Shown here piece by piece: positions 1 through 8,385 of a stretch of DNA of 64,000 nucleotides. Numbering within the stretch: the first letter of the stretch is position 1; each line of letters begins with the position of its first letter. The notes under the pieces are model-generated. The model was not told the origin of the DNA. It searched no databases and saw only the letters and a list, made by a program, of their open reading frames with translations. This stretch comes from Novosphingobium percolationis (GTDB lineage: Bacteria; Pseudomonadota; Alphaproteobacteria; Sphingomonadales; Sphingomonadaceae). Location of the stretch: NCBI RefSeq assembly GCF_020179425.1, contig NZ_JAILYM010000004.1, positions 124,001 to 188,000 on the forward strand, given 5' to 3'. The position numbers and the translations under genes are program-made.

Positions 1-903
1 GGCGCCGATCTGGCCGCCCTGCGCCGCACCGTGGAAGATCTCGATCCGGGTCGGCAGGGCAACCTGTCAGCGCCGCGCAAGTTCCTGGGCATCCTGCCTT
101 TCGGCAACAAGCTGAAGCGCTACTTCGACGGCTACACCTCGGCCCAGGGGCACATCAAGGCGATCCTCGAACGCCTTGCCTCGGGCAAGGACGAGCTGCT
201 GATGGACAATGCCGCTATCGACGTCGAACGGCAGAAGTTGTGGGAGGCGATGGGCAATCTCGAACAGATGATCCACATCTCCAAGGTACTCGACCAGCGG
301 CTGGAAGACGCCGCGCTCGATCTCGACCACAGCGAACCGGCCAAGGCCAAGGCGATCCGCGAATCTGCGCTGTTCTACACCCGCCAGCGCACGCAGGATC
401 TGCTGACGCAAATGGCGGTGACGGTGCAGGGCTATCTCGCGCTCGATCTGGTCAAGAAGAACAACGTCGAACTGGTCAAAGGCGTCGACCGCGCCAGCAC
501 CACCACCGTCGCGGCGCTGCGCACCGCGGTGACCGTGGCGCAGGCCATGACCAACCAGCGGCTGGTGCTGGCGCAGATCACCGCGCTCAACACCACCACC
601 GCCAACATCATCGACAGCACCGGCAAGCTGCTGCGCGAACAGACCGGCAAGATCCACGAGATGGCGGCATCAAGCACCATCCCGATGGAGACCCTGCAAC
701 GCGCCTTCCAGAACATCTACGACACGATGGACACCATCGACACATTCAAGCTGAAGGCGCTCGATGCGATGAAGCAGACGGTCGACACGCTTTCGGGCGA
801 GGTCGAGAAATCAAAGGGCTACATCGCACGCGCCGAAGGCGCGGCGCAGGCCAAGCAGCTGGGCGGCACTGAAACCCCGTCGCTGCTGTCGCTGGAGGGC
901 TGA
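1..903 (+). CDS. TelA/KlaA-type toxic anion resistance protein (5' end missing)
   Basis: The reading frame is open from base 1, so the true start lies outside the window; about 300 C-terminal residues of a family usually near 380 residues are visible. The protein is almost wholly alpha-helical, with long amphipathic heptad-like stretches and conserved-looking blocks such as LGILPFGNKLKRYFDGY and RALRTAVTVAQA-type helices, typical of the TelA/KlaA (tellurite-resistance-linked, PF05816) family. The family is cytoplasmic; its molecular function is unsettled, and resistance phenotypes are mainly from plasmid versions. It overlaps the next gene by one base (TGATG), and a TelA homologue next to a small two-helix membrane protein resembles the xpaC-yaaN pair of Bacillus. 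The family call rests on overall sequence character, not on a search. Confidence 0.8.
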   Translation, partial: GADLAALRRTVEDLDPGRQGNLSAPRKFLGILPFGNKLKRYFDGYTSAQGHIKAILERLASGKDELLMDNAAIDVERQKLWEAMGNLEQMIHISKVLDQRLEDAALDLDHSEPAKAKAIRESALFYTRQRTQDLLTQMAVTVQGYLALDLVKKNNVELVKGVDRASTTTVAALRTAVTVAQAMTNQRLVLAQITALNTTTANIIDSTGKLLREQTGKIHEMAASSTIPMETLQRAFQNIYDTMDTIDTFKLKALDAMKQTVDTLSGEVEKSKGYIARAEGAAQAKQLGGTETPSLLSLEG

Positions 904-1661
904 TGAGCGCCACGGATAGCGATCGCATCCTGACCGAAGCACGACAGTCGCTGGTCCGCCAGCGCGAAGGCGGGCGGCGGGTGACGGGCCGCGCCATCGG
1001 CCAGCGCTCGGCCGAAGTGCGGCGGCGTCACTTTGCACGCAAGTTGACGCGGGTTGCGATGGCGATTTCGGCCGTGCTGGCGGCCGCGATGGTGGCGGGC
1101 CTCGTGATCGACGGCATCGGCTTCACCGGCCTGGTCGTGACCTTCTTCGCGGTGCTGGCTGCGATGTGGTTTTTCTCGACATATCCGCGCCTTAAGGTGC
1201 CCGATCTGACCACGCTCAACACCGGAGACGTGCGCACCATGGTGGCGCGCACGGAACTCTGGCTGGAGGCGCAGCGCCCTGCCCTGCCGGCGCCGGCGGT
1301 GACGCTGGTGGACCAGATCGGCGTGCAGCTCGATGGCCTCGGCACGCAGCTGGAAGGCCTTGATTCTACGGAAGGTTCCGTCGGCGACGTGCGGCGTCTG
1401 GTGGGCGAGCATCTGCCCGGCATGGTCGAAAGCTGGCGCAAGATCCCGCCGCATTTGCGCAAGGAACAGCGCGGCGGGCGCGACGCGGACCAGCAACTGG
1501 TCGATGGGCTCGTGAAGATTTCGCAGGAAATCAACGAGATCAGCCGGAACCTGGCGGCGGGCGACCTTGATGCGCTGGCGGTGCGCGGGCGCTATCTTGA
1601 CTACAAGTACGGGGAAGGGCTTGAAGCGGCCCCCCAACTTGTCGCGCCGAAGGAAGCTTAA
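903..1661 (+). CDS. two-helix membrane protein of the TelA operon (possibly XpaC-like)
   Basis: 252 residues. A basic N-terminal segment (about 1-50) precedes two closely spaced hydrophobic helices at about 51-71 and 74-94, followed by a mostly helical, charged cytoplasmic domain of about 150 residues. I do not recognise a catalytic motif. The start overlaps the TelA-like stop by one base, so the two are very likely translationally coupled. In Bacillus a TelA homologue pairs with XpaC, annotated as a 5-bromo-4-chloroindolyl phosphate hydrolysis protein, and that family also begins with a TM hairpin; assigning this protein to it is inference from position and topology. It could equally be an unrelated partner of TelA. 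Confidence 0.6.
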   Translation: MSATDSDRILTEARQSLVRQREGGRRVTGRAIGQRSAEVRRRHFARKLTRVAMAISAVLAAAMVAGLVIDGIGFTGLVVTFFAVLAAMWFFSTYPRLKVPDLTTLNTGDVRTMVARTELWLEAQRPALPAPAVTLVDQIGVQLDGLGTQLEGLDSTEGSVGDVRRLVGEHLPGMVESWRKIPPHLRKEQRGGRDADQQLVDGLVKISQEINEISRNLAAGDLDALAVRGRYLDYKYGEGLEAAPQLVAPKEA

Positions 1662-1967
1662 GTGAAAGTCTCGATTCCCCATACACTTGGCAAGGACGAG
1701 GTGCGCCGCCGCCTGCACGCGCGCGCAGGCGATGCCGAAGGGAAGGCGTCCGACATGCTCGGCGGGGCGGTTTCTATCGCGATGCAGTGGCTCGACGAGG
1801 ACCACCTGAAGATGGATGTCAGCGCGATGGGGTTTTCGATCCCCTGCGCGCTCGAGATTCAGGAATCCGCTCTGGAATTCAACGTCGACATCCCGCAAGG
1901 CCTTGGTTTTGCAAGAAAGATGATCGAAAGCGCGATCCGCGAGAAGGGCGAGAAGCTGCTGACCTGA
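1662..1967 (+). CDS. polyhydroxyalkanoic acid system family protein
   Basis: 101 residues, GTG start directly after the previous TAA stop. The sequence begins with an MKVSIPHTLGKDEVRRRL motif, has a central hydrophobic DVSAMGFSIPCALE segment and a VDIPQGLGFARKMIE C-terminal part. This is the signature of the small PHA_gran_rgn family (PF09650), found near polyhydroxyalkanoate granule genes in many proteobacteria, and its fold is predicted to resemble START/Bet v1-type small domains. No PHA synthase or phasin is present in the window, so a link to PHA is family knowledge only. It forms the third gene of the TelA operon. Confidence 0.75.
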   Translation: MKVSIPHTLGKDEVRRRLHARAGDAEGKASDMLGGAVSIAMQWLDEDHLKMDVSAMGFSIPCALEIQESALEFNVDIPQGLGFARKMIESAIREKGEKLLT

Positions 1968-1995
1968 ACGACACCTAAAGGGGGTAGAACGACAC

Positions 1996-2439
1996 CTAGA
2001 GGTCGTCGCGGTGCAGCTCGAGCAAGCCTTGCGGCAACCTCAGCGTGCGCGAGACGAGGCGCGTTTCCAGCAGCAGGTAGACGAGCGCCACCATCAGCAG
2101 CGCGATGGCGACGAAGAAGCTGATTTCGGTCATCACGCGAAATTCGCGCCCGGCCATTTCGCCCACGAACAGCGTGCCGACGGTCACGCCAATGGCGATG
2201 CCGCTCAACACCAGAATCAGCAGTGCGTGACCGATCAGTTGGATGCGGCGATCGACGTAGCGCATTTCCACCACGACGGCGTCATGCGCCGCGCCGGTGG
2301 TTTCGGCGTGAAGCTTCTGCAGGGTGCGCGAACGGTCCACGATCCGGCCGAGGCGGGTGGTGAGGATGTTCATGATGTTGCCGATGGCGACGAGCACGAA
2401 CACCGGGGCCAGCGCGAGTTGGATGGTCTGGGCGATCAT
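1996..2439 (-). CDS. DUF2721 family integral membrane protein
   Basis: 147 residues from the ATG chosen at 2439; the frame stays open to a TTG at 2475, but those extra 12 residues are basic and precede the first membrane helix without a ribosome site. Three hydrophobic segments lie at about 3-23, 68-92 and 104-125. Between the first two is a charged loop containing the NIMNILTTRLGRIVDRSR stretch that is typical of DUF2721 proteins. Function is unknown. The gene converges on the TelA operon (28 bp between stops) and lies downstream of manA, separated from it by a strong hairpin, so it is probably transcribed separately. Confidence 0.7.
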   Translation of the reverse strand: MIAQTIQLALAPVFVLVAIGNIMNILTTRLGRIVDRSRTLQKLHAETTGAAHDAVVVEMRYVDRRIQLIGHALLILVLSGIAIGVTVGTLFVGEMAGREFRVMTEISFFVAIALLMVALVYLLLETRLVSRTLRLPQGLLELHRDDL

Positions 2440-2600
2440 GCGCGCGAGTGTCGCCGCGCGCGGGATCGGACGCAAGGTGGCGGATACGAATAACCGTCGG
2501 AGAAGGAGGCCAGCGGTCCCAGCCTTCGGTGGGACGACGGCGAGCCGGTACGCGACGCCACGCCCTTGCGCTCGCTATCGCCGGGAGACGTTCCGGGAGC

Positions 2601-2620
2601 GCGAGGGTGATAACCCTCGC
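2601..2620 (-). terminator. hairpin downstream of manA
   Basis: A perfect 8-bp inverted repeat (GCGAGGGT / ACCCTCGC) with a 4-base GATA loop begins 15 bases past the manA stop. On the minus strand it is not followed by a T run, so it is a weak intrinsic terminator or an RNA 3'-end stabiliser. On the plus strand it is followed by a T-rich stretch, but no plus-strand gene ends here. Confidence 0.5.
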
Positions 2621-2634
2621 ATTTCCCTTGTTCT

Positions 2635-3450
2635 TCAGGCCGCGCGGACGAGGATGTATTGCCCATCGGCGGGCAAGGTCAGCGCGTCGAGGCCGGGGGC
2701 CGAGGCGCAATCGCCGGGGCGCAGGACTTCGCCGCCGAGGCGGACTTCGCCCTGGCGCGGGATGACGAGCAAGGGGCCGGGATAGGCACTGCGGATCGCG
2801 GCGTCGGGCACGCCTTCGACGCGATGGGCGGTGAAGTATTTGCCGCTGGCCAGTTCGACGGTGCCGTGGTCGGGGATATGCTTGTGCAGGGCCGGGGCCA
2901 GGACTTCGCCCTTCGAGACGGCGATGCCCTTGTCGAGGTGGAGTTCGCGCGGGCGGCCATAGTCGTAGAGGCGATAGGTGATGTCGGAGTTCTGCTGGAT
3001 CTCGATCAGCGAGACGCCCGCACCTATGGCGTGGACGGTGTTGGCGGGAATGTAGAAGAAATCGCCCGCCTTGACCGGGTGCCAGACGAGCATGTCCTCG
3101 ATGCTGCCGTCGAGCGCCGCCTTGCGCATGGTGTCCGCATCGACATCGCCAGTGAAGCCGACGCCCAGCGTGGCGCCGGGTTCGGCGTCGATCACCAGCC
3201 AGCATTCTTCCTTGCCGCCGTAGCCGGTGGCCTCGGTTTCGCCCGAGGCGGCGGCCTGTTCATCGCTGGGATGAACCTGCACCGACAGCTTTTCGCTGGT
3301 GAAGATGTACTTGATCAGCAGCGAGGGAACGTCGGTGGGCGGCTCGAACCAGATCTCCCCGATCCGCTGCCCCTCGGGCGCCGTGAAGGGCGCAGGCAGA
3401 ACGTCCTTGCCCCACGGCTTTTCGACGGTGCGGATGGGCAGCTTGGTCAC
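2635..3450 (-). CDS. manA: mannose-6-phosphate isomerase, class I
   Basis: 271 residues, a short single-domain class I phosphomannose isomerase of the cupin fold. The N-terminal zinc-site region is seen as KLSVQVHPSDEQA (about 54-66), and the second metal/active-site region as YIPANTVHAIGAGVSLIEIQ. The enzyme interconverts fructose 6-phosphate and mannose 6-phosphate in the cytoplasm, feeding GDP-mannose synthesis. The GTG start overlaps the manC stop as GTGA, indicating tight coupling with manC. It is the last gene of the GT4-GH130-manC-manA operon. Length is shorter than the E. coli enzyme (about 390 residues) but normal for the compact bacterial form. No phosphomannomutase is encoded in the window. 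Confidence 0.9.
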   Translation of the reverse strand: MTKLPIRTVEKPWGKDVLPAPFTAPEGQRIGEIWFEPPTDVPSLLIKYIFTSEKLSVQVHPSDEQAAASGETEATGYGGKEECWLVIDAEPGATLGVGFTGDVDADTMRKAALDGSIEDMLVWHPVKAGDFFYIPANTVHAIGAGVSLIEIQQNSDITYRLYDYGRPRELHLDKGIAVSKGEVLAPALHKHIPDHGTVELASGKYFTAHRVEGVPDAAIRSAYPGPLLVIPRQGEVRLGGEVLRPGDCASAPGLDALTLPADGQYILVRAA

Positions 3451-4487
3451 TGGTTGGCCGCGCCGGTGAGCTTGCCGACGAGTTGTGCGCCTTCGGGGGT
3501 GCAGACCAGAACTTCGTCCTTGTCGACCACGACGATCAGGTTCGACGCGCCGACCACGTTGACGCGCGGACCATCGGTGTGGACGAGGACGTTGGTGCAG
3601 TCCTTGAGTTCGGCCGCACCCATCACCGCGTTACCGGCCTCGTCACGATCGAGCGCCTCGTGCAGCGCCTGCCAGTTGCCGATGTCGGACCAGGCCATGA
3701 CGGCGGGGACCATCGCGGCGCGGTCGGTGTTTTCCATCACCGCGTAGTCGACCGATTCGCTCTGGATATCGGCGAAGGCGGCAGGATCGGGGTGGAAGCG
3801 CATGCCATCGGCGGTCCCATTGTCGACCGAAGCCTTGACCGCGTTGAAGATTGCGGGGCGGTGCGCTTTCAGTTCGTCGAGGAAGGTGCCCGCGCGGAAC
3901 GCGAAGATACCGCCGTTCCACGAATAGCCGCCATGACCGAGAAATTCGATCGCGCGTTCGATGTCGGGCTTTTCGACGAACTTTTCGACGCGCGAACCCG
4001 CGCTCCCCTCGATCGCCTCGCCCCGCTTGAGATAACCGAAGCCGGTTTCGGGCGCGGTGGGGGCGATGCCGAAGGAGACCAGCCAGCCTTGCGCGGCGAG
4101 CGCGGCGGCTTCGCGCGCGGCGGCCTGGAAAGCGTCGCAATCGCCGATGTGGTGGTCGCTGGGGCAGACCAGCATGACCGCATCTTCGGGCAGGAGCAAC
4201 GCGGCCAGCGCGATGGCGGCGGCGGTGTTCTTCCCTTCGGGTTCGACCACGATGCGGGTATGCGCCTTGTCGGGCAACTGGCTTTCGACGTGTTCGAGAT
4301 GGGCTGCGCCGGTGACGATCACGGGATCGCCGAACCCCGCCTGCTTGCCGCAGCGCAGCACGGTCGCTTCAAACAGGGTCGTATCGCCGACGAGCGGCAG
4401 GAACGGCTTGGGCTTCACCTTGCGCGAACGCGGCCAGAGCCGGGTACCGCTGCCGCCGCACAGAACCACCGGAATGATCTTGTCCAT
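3447..4487 (-). CDS. manC: mannose-1-phosphate guanylyltransferase
   Basis: 346 residues. The nucleotidyltransferase signature VVLCGGSGTRLWPRSR lies at the N-terminus (about 7-22), followed by the PKPFLPL lysine motif, the SDHHIGD metal-binding loop and FVEKPD near the middle. The enzyme makes GDP-mannose from mannose 1-phosphate and GTP. It is the monofunctional type: the C-terminal cupin isomerase domain of bifunctional ManC/AlgA enzymes is absent and is supplied by the separate, overlapping manA. Forty-five bases separate it from the GH130 gene upstream on the same strand, so it is probably in one operon with it. It links nucleotide-sugar supply to the glycosyltransferase at the head of that operon. 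Confidence 0.93.
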   Translation of the reverse strand: MDKIIPVVLCGGSGTRLWPRSRKVKPKPFLPLVGDTTLFEATVLRCGKQAGFGDPVIVTGAAHLEHVESQLPDKAHTRIVVEPEGKNTAAAIALAALLLPEDAVMLVCPSDHHIGDCDAFQAAAREAAALAAQGWLVSFGIAPTAPETGFGYLKRGEAIEGSAGSRVEKFVEKPDIERAIEFLGHGGYSWNGGIFAFRAGTFLDELKAHRPAIFNAVKASVDNGTADGMRFHPDPAAFADIQSESVDYAVMENTDRAAMVPAVMAWSDIGNWQALHEALDRDEAGNAVMGAAELKDCTNVLVHTDGPRVNVVGASNLIVVVDKDEVLVCTPEGAQLVGKLTGAANQ

Positions 4488-4532
4488 GAAATCCCGTCTT
4501 TTCCCGGCGTAAAATGCTGTTAACCCAGCACC

Positions 4533-5852
4533 TTACTCCATCAGTTGCAGTATCTCGCCGATCGTCGCCGACGCAAACCCGACAGCGCTATCGGAGATCC
4601 CATAGGGGACCAGCAGCGTTTCGCCCACCTTTAACGCACCACATGTATAGACCACGTTCGGGACATATCCGAAACGGTCTGCGTCAATAGCTGTCAACAA
4701 CGGTGTGCGGGTGCGAGCAAGCACTTTCGTAGGATCTTCACGGTCAAGCAGCGCGCAACCGAGTGCATACTTGCGCATTGCGCCAACGCCGTGGGTCAAC
4801 AGAAGCCAGCCAGCATCCGTCAGGATTGGAGCACCGCAGTTTCCGATCTGGATGAATTCCCACGGATATTTTGGCTCCATCAGCAGCACGCCATCGTCGT
4901 CCCAATGATCGAGACGATCGGAATACATCAGATAGAGGTTCTTGCCGTCCTGCCGCCCGACCATGCAATAACGACCGTTAACCTTCTGCGGGAACAGCGC
5001 CATGCCCTTGTTGCGTCCGGCGCGGCCTTCGATAGGTTCGAGAACGAAATCGCGGAAGTCGCGTGTGCGCAGCAGTTCGGAGCGGATCGAACTGCCCGAA
5101 TAGGCGGTGTAGGTGCCGACCCATTCGTAGTCTCCGCCACCGGCCGCGTCGTGGTCGAAGCGGACCAGGCGCAAATCCTCCAGCCCGCCGCGCTGCTGTT
5201 CGGTGATGGGAAAGATCACCGAATTGGACAGGCTCGATTCGGCGTGGCGATGCACAGCCACAGCACTGTCGGCATCCACCAGGCTGGTGTCGTCGATCTG
5301 CATCGCGGTGGCAAAGGCGCTCTGCGGCCAGAGCTGGAACGCGCCATCGGCATGGGCGATGCCTTCGCGGAAAACGATCGAGCTGATGTGCCCTTCGCCC
5401 ACCGCGCGCAGCGACATGACGAAGCGCACGGCGCCCCCGGTCATGCCCGATTGGTCGGGATGGGGCACGATGCTGGGGTTCATCAGCGCGGCGGCGGCAT
5501 ACGTGTATTCGTGACAGAAGTACGCGCCGATCAGCCGCTTGTGCGTGATGTCGATGGCATCGCCGTCGAGCCCGAGGCCTTGCTCGACTTCACGGTAGCG
5601 TTCTTCGAACAGCTGCTCGGTCTGCCAGTGCCGCTCCTCGAAATCGTGGAGCACGCGCGCGTATTCCTCTGCCGCTTCATCCGGCGGAAGCGCCAGAACA
5701 TCGGCGACGAGCCGTGCGGGCCGCGAGCCTTGCGCGGTGTCCGACGACCATCCCAGATGGAACGGACGCAGAACTACCCGCGAAGGATCGGCGTGGAGTC
5801 TTTCTTCAAGAATTCGCAAGCTGGTGTGCGTCCTGCTGCGGTCGGTCGACAA
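4533..5852 (-). CDS. GH130 family glycosidase/phosphorylase (beta-mannoside type)
   Basis: 439 residues if the TTG at 5852 is used; a second TTG at 5819 is also possible, and there is no ATG before the conserved domain. The start therefore lies inside the preceding glycosyltransferase gene (about 47 bases overlap), and the open frame upstream of it is only the shadow of that gene. Family features: the N-terminal RLHADPSRVVLRPF segment, GGLEDLRLVRF in the middle, and the closing YVPNVVYTCGALKVGETLLVPYG-like pattern, matching the five-bladed propeller of GH130. Known GH130 enzymes phosphorolyse or hydrolyse beta-1,2- or beta-1,4-mannosides. There is no signal peptide, so it acts in the cytoplasm. 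Beta-mannoside specificity is inferred from the family and from manC/manA just downstream. Confidence 0.85.
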   Translation of the reverse strand: MSTDRSRTHTSLRILEERLHADPSRVVLRPFHLGWSSDTAQGSRPARLVADVLALPPDEAAEEYARVLHDFEERHWQTEQLFEERYREVEQGLGLDGDAIDITHKRLIGAYFCHEYTYAAAALMNPSIVPHPDQSGMTGGAVRFVMSLRAVGEGHISSIVFREGIAHADGAFQLWPQSAFATAMQIDDTSLVDADSAVAVHRHAESSLSNSVIFPITEQQRGGLEDLRLVRFDHDAAGGGDYEWVGTYTAYSGSSIRSELLRTRDFRDFVLEPIEGRAGRNKGMALFPQKVNGRYCMVGRQDGKNLYLMYSDRLDHWDDDGVLLMEPKYPWEFIQIGNCGAPILTDAGWLLLTHGVGAMRKYALGCALLDREDPTKVLARTRTPLLTAIDADRFGYVPNVVYTCGALKVGETLLVPYGISDSAVGFASATIGEILQLME

Positions 5853-8211
5853 GTGATCCCCCCAAGGCGGTCCCCGTGGTGCGCGTGGCGACCAGCCCCC
5901 CGGCGTCCTGTCGGGAATCGCGGGCAAGCGCCTGCATCGCATAATACGAAAGCTGGAATGCCAGAATGGATTCGGCGCCGCAATTCTCGTTCGCCCCTTG
6001 CGGGGTGATGCCATCGCGGCAACGTCCGGTGGCCAGATCGCCCAGCACGACGCCGCGATCGTTGGCGCCCAGATACCAGCGCCATGCAGCTTCGGCATGG
6101 TCGAGCCAGACCGTGTCGCGCGTTGCGCGCCACGCGGCGGCAGCAGCGTCGATCGCGGCCCACGCTTCCAGCGGCTGCTGGTCGAACGGCATCGAATCGA
6201 ACGGGCGATGGAACGTTTCGGAACCGATCGGGCGGAACAGGCCCGCCGCCGAAACCTGCTGCGCGCAGATGAAGCGCAAGGCATCGAGCCCGCTTTCGAG
6301 CCAGTCCTGACGGCCGGTGAGCTGCGCAGCCTCGATCAGCGCCTGCGGCATGCGGGGGTTGTCATAGCCCAGCACGGTTTCGAACCACGCCCAGTCGGGG
6401 CGGCGCTCGGCAGCAAGCAGGCTGTGCAGCATCGTGCCGCCGCGCTCGACCACTTCACGCGCGCGCTGGTGATCGGGGGCGACCTTCAGCGCCTGAAGCG
6501 CGCCGAGCATGGTGAAGGCCGTGGCGCGTGGGTAGGTAACGCGTGACAGCGGCTCTGCCGCGATGTCGAACCACTGGCGTGCCCAGGCGCGAAGGCCCGC
6601 ATCAGGTGCGCGGGCCATGGCATGGCCCAGTGCCCACAGCGTGCGCCCGTTGCTGTCTTCCGAGCCCACGTCTTCGCACCACGAACGGTCGAAGGCCATG
6701 AAGTTGCGGAAGCGCTGCTCGTCCGGGTTCCAGGCATACTGGATGAACGAGGCGTAGATGGTGGCCCAGTGCTGGCGTTCGGCGAGCGGCACGGCATCGG
6801 CCTCGCCCATCAGCATCAGCGCGCGCACGTTGTCATCGATGCAGTAGCCATGGCGACGATCGGGTACGACACCGATCGAATGCTGGAACATGCCGGTGTC
6901 GTCGCTCATCAGCCGCATGCCGGTGAAGCCCGGCGTGGCGAGCAGCGGCGCGGTGCGCGGCCGCGTGACGGCCACGGCTTCGACCAGCCCGGCGCTGGCT
7001 TCGGCAAAGCGCGGCCAGATCGTCTCGCGACCACGGGCATAAGCGCGGCGCTGGATCGCCGCGAGCCGCGCGGGATCGCCGAGCAGGCGGTTGACGGCCT
7101 CGGCCAGTGCGGCAGCCGAGCGCGGCGGGACGAGCACGCCTACATCGTCGGCCAGCAGTTCGGTGGCGTGGACATAAGGCGTCGAGACAACCGCCTTGCC
7201 CAGCGCCACGGCATAGCTGAGCGTGCCCGACGTCGATTGCTGGAGGTTGGGATAAGGCGTGACGTAGATGTCGCAGGCCTCGATGCTGTCGAGCAGTTCT
7301 TCAGTATCGAGGAAGCGGTTGTCCCAAGCGATGTTGGCGGCGACGCCCAGTTCGTCGGCCAGCGCCATCAGTCGTTCGCGACAGGCCTCGCCTTCGGTGG
7401 CGACCAGATTGGGATGGGTGGCGCCGACGATGCGATAGAGCACCTGCGGGTGCGCAGCGACGATCGCGGGCAGGGCCTCGATCATGGTCTCCAGCCCCTT
7501 GCCGGGCCCGATCAGCCCGAAAGTCATCAGCACCGGACGATCGGCGAGACCGAGGCGGGCCTTGAAGTCCTGCGTTCGCGCAAAGGGCCGGTCGGGCGCG
7601 CCGTGCGGAATGACCGCGATGCGTGCAGGGTCGACGCCGTACTCGCGGACGAGCATGCCCTGCGAATGGCGGCTCATCACCATGACCTTGCTGGCGCGGC
7701 GCAGGATGTGATCGAGCACGCGGCGCTGGTCGGGCGAAGGCTCCGCCAGCACGGTGTGCAGGGTGACGATCAGCGGCGCCGCGACGCGGTCGACAAGATC
7801 GAGCACCATGTCGCCCGCCGGGCCGCCGAAGATGCCGTATTCGTGCTGGAGCCAGACCGCATCGACCGCATCCTCGTTGATGCGACGCGCGGCGATGCGA
7901 TAATCGTTGGGCCGGTCGGCACGGATCACGCTGCGTGCGCTGGCGTATTCGTGGCGGTCGCTGGGGCTGTCGATCACATGGAGGTCGACCGCGACGTCAG
8001 GACGATGCGCGCCGAGCTGCTCGAACAGGTCAGTGGTGAAGGTAGCGATGCCGCACTTGCGCGGACGGAACCCTCCGATCAGCGCGAGCCGTAGGGGACG
8101 CGTGGCAAGGGGCGTCGCTCCGTGATGGTGCTCGCCGAAGAAGTCGAGAACCGCAGCGCGCGCGAAGGGCGAGCGCTGGCGGCCAAAGGCGGTGGGATGT
8201 TCGATCGTCAT
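5806..8211 (-). CDS. GT4 glycosyltransferase fused to a C-terminal alpha-helical toroid domain
   Basis: 801 residues from the ATG at 8211 (a TTG lies nine bases earlier). Residues about 40-395 are a GT-B glycosyltransferase of family 4: GGFRPRKCGIATFT near the N-terminus, LQHEYGIFGG, RIAVIPHGAPD, and the acceptor/donor loop YPNLQQSTSGTLSYAVALGK. Residues about 410-790 are a second domain rich in Trp and in repeated helices (DDTGMFQHSIG, GYCIDDNVRALML, YDNPRMPQALIEAA), resembling (alpha/alpha)6-toroid glycan-active modules. No signal peptide or membrane helix is seen. It heads a minus-strand operon with GH130, manC and manA, so mannosyl transfer from GDP-mannose is the natural inference. The role of the toroid domain is unknown. 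Confidence 0.8.
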   Translation of the reverse strand: MTIEHPTAFGRQRSPFARAAVLDFFGEHHHGATPLATRPLRLALIGGFRPRKCGIATFTTDLFEQLGAHRPDVAVDLHVIDSPSDRHEYASARSVIRADRPNDYRIAARRINEDAVDAVWLQHEYGIFGGPAGDMVLDLVDRVAAPLIVTLHTVLAEPSPDQRRVLDHILRRASKVMVMSRHSQGMLVREYGVDPARIAVIPHGAPDRPFARTQDFKARLGLADRPVLMTFGLIGPGKGLETMIEALPAIVAAHPQVLYRIVGATHPNLVATEGEACRERLMALADELGVAANIAWDNRFLDTEELLDSIEACDIYVTPYPNLQQSTSGTLSYAVALGKAVVSTPYVHATELLADDVGVLVPPRSAAALAEAVNRLLGDPARLAAIQRRAYARGRETIWPRFAEASAGLVEAVAVTRPRTAPLLATPGFTGMRLMSDDTGMFQHSIGVVPDRRHGYCIDDNVRALMLMGEADAVPLAERQHWATIYASFIQYAWNPDEQRFRNFMAFDRSWCEDVGSEDSNGRTLWALGHAMARAPDAGLRAWARQWFDIAAEPLSRVTYPRATAFTMLGALQALKVAPDHQRAREVVERGGTMLHSLLAAERRPDWAWFETVLGYDNPRMPQALIEAAQLTGRQDWLESGLDALRFICAQQVSAAGLFRPIGSETFHRPFDSMPFDQQPLEAWAAIDAAAAAWRATRDTVWLDHAEAAWRWYLGANDRGVVLGDLATGRCRDGITPQGANENCGAESILAFQLSYYAMQALARDSRQDAGGLVATRTTGTALGGSLVDRPQQDAHQLANS

Positions 8212-8369
8212 CGTTGGCAAGACCCCGAATGGTCAGAAGCTTGTCGCTACAATGAACCAAACGTCGCAAACGGGATTCGGTTGCGGTGCATTGCAACAAG
8301 ATTTGCCTATACCGTGGCGAATTCGTCGCAAGCCAGCCTCGTTTCAAAGGGTAGAGACCGAACGACTTT

Positions 8370-8385
8370 TCTCGCATCTGCGAGA
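8370..8385. repeat. 16-bp palindrome after the TonB-like gene
   Basis: TCTCGCATCTGCGAGA is a perfect 7-bp inverted repeat with a 2-base centre, placed immediately after the stop of the TonB-like gene and about 160 bp upstream of the GT4 operon. It could be a protein-binding site or a short hairpin. There is no T run on the minus strand, so it is not a good intrinsic terminator. Confidence 0.4.

Noticed and set aside
1966..1998. 12-bp direct repeat GAACGACACCTA between convergent genes
   Set aside because: Only two copies, and the second forms part of the DUF2721 gene end; probably a small local duplication without function.
5853..6284. N-terminal extension of the GH130 frame
   Set aside because: It is rich in Arg/Ser/Pro and lies wholly within the transferase gene in another frame, so it is a shadow.
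6622..8094. 490-residue plus-strand open frame
   Set aside because: Antisense to the GT4/toroid gene; composition is His/Arg/Ala-rich as expected of GC-rich shadow frames, with no motif.
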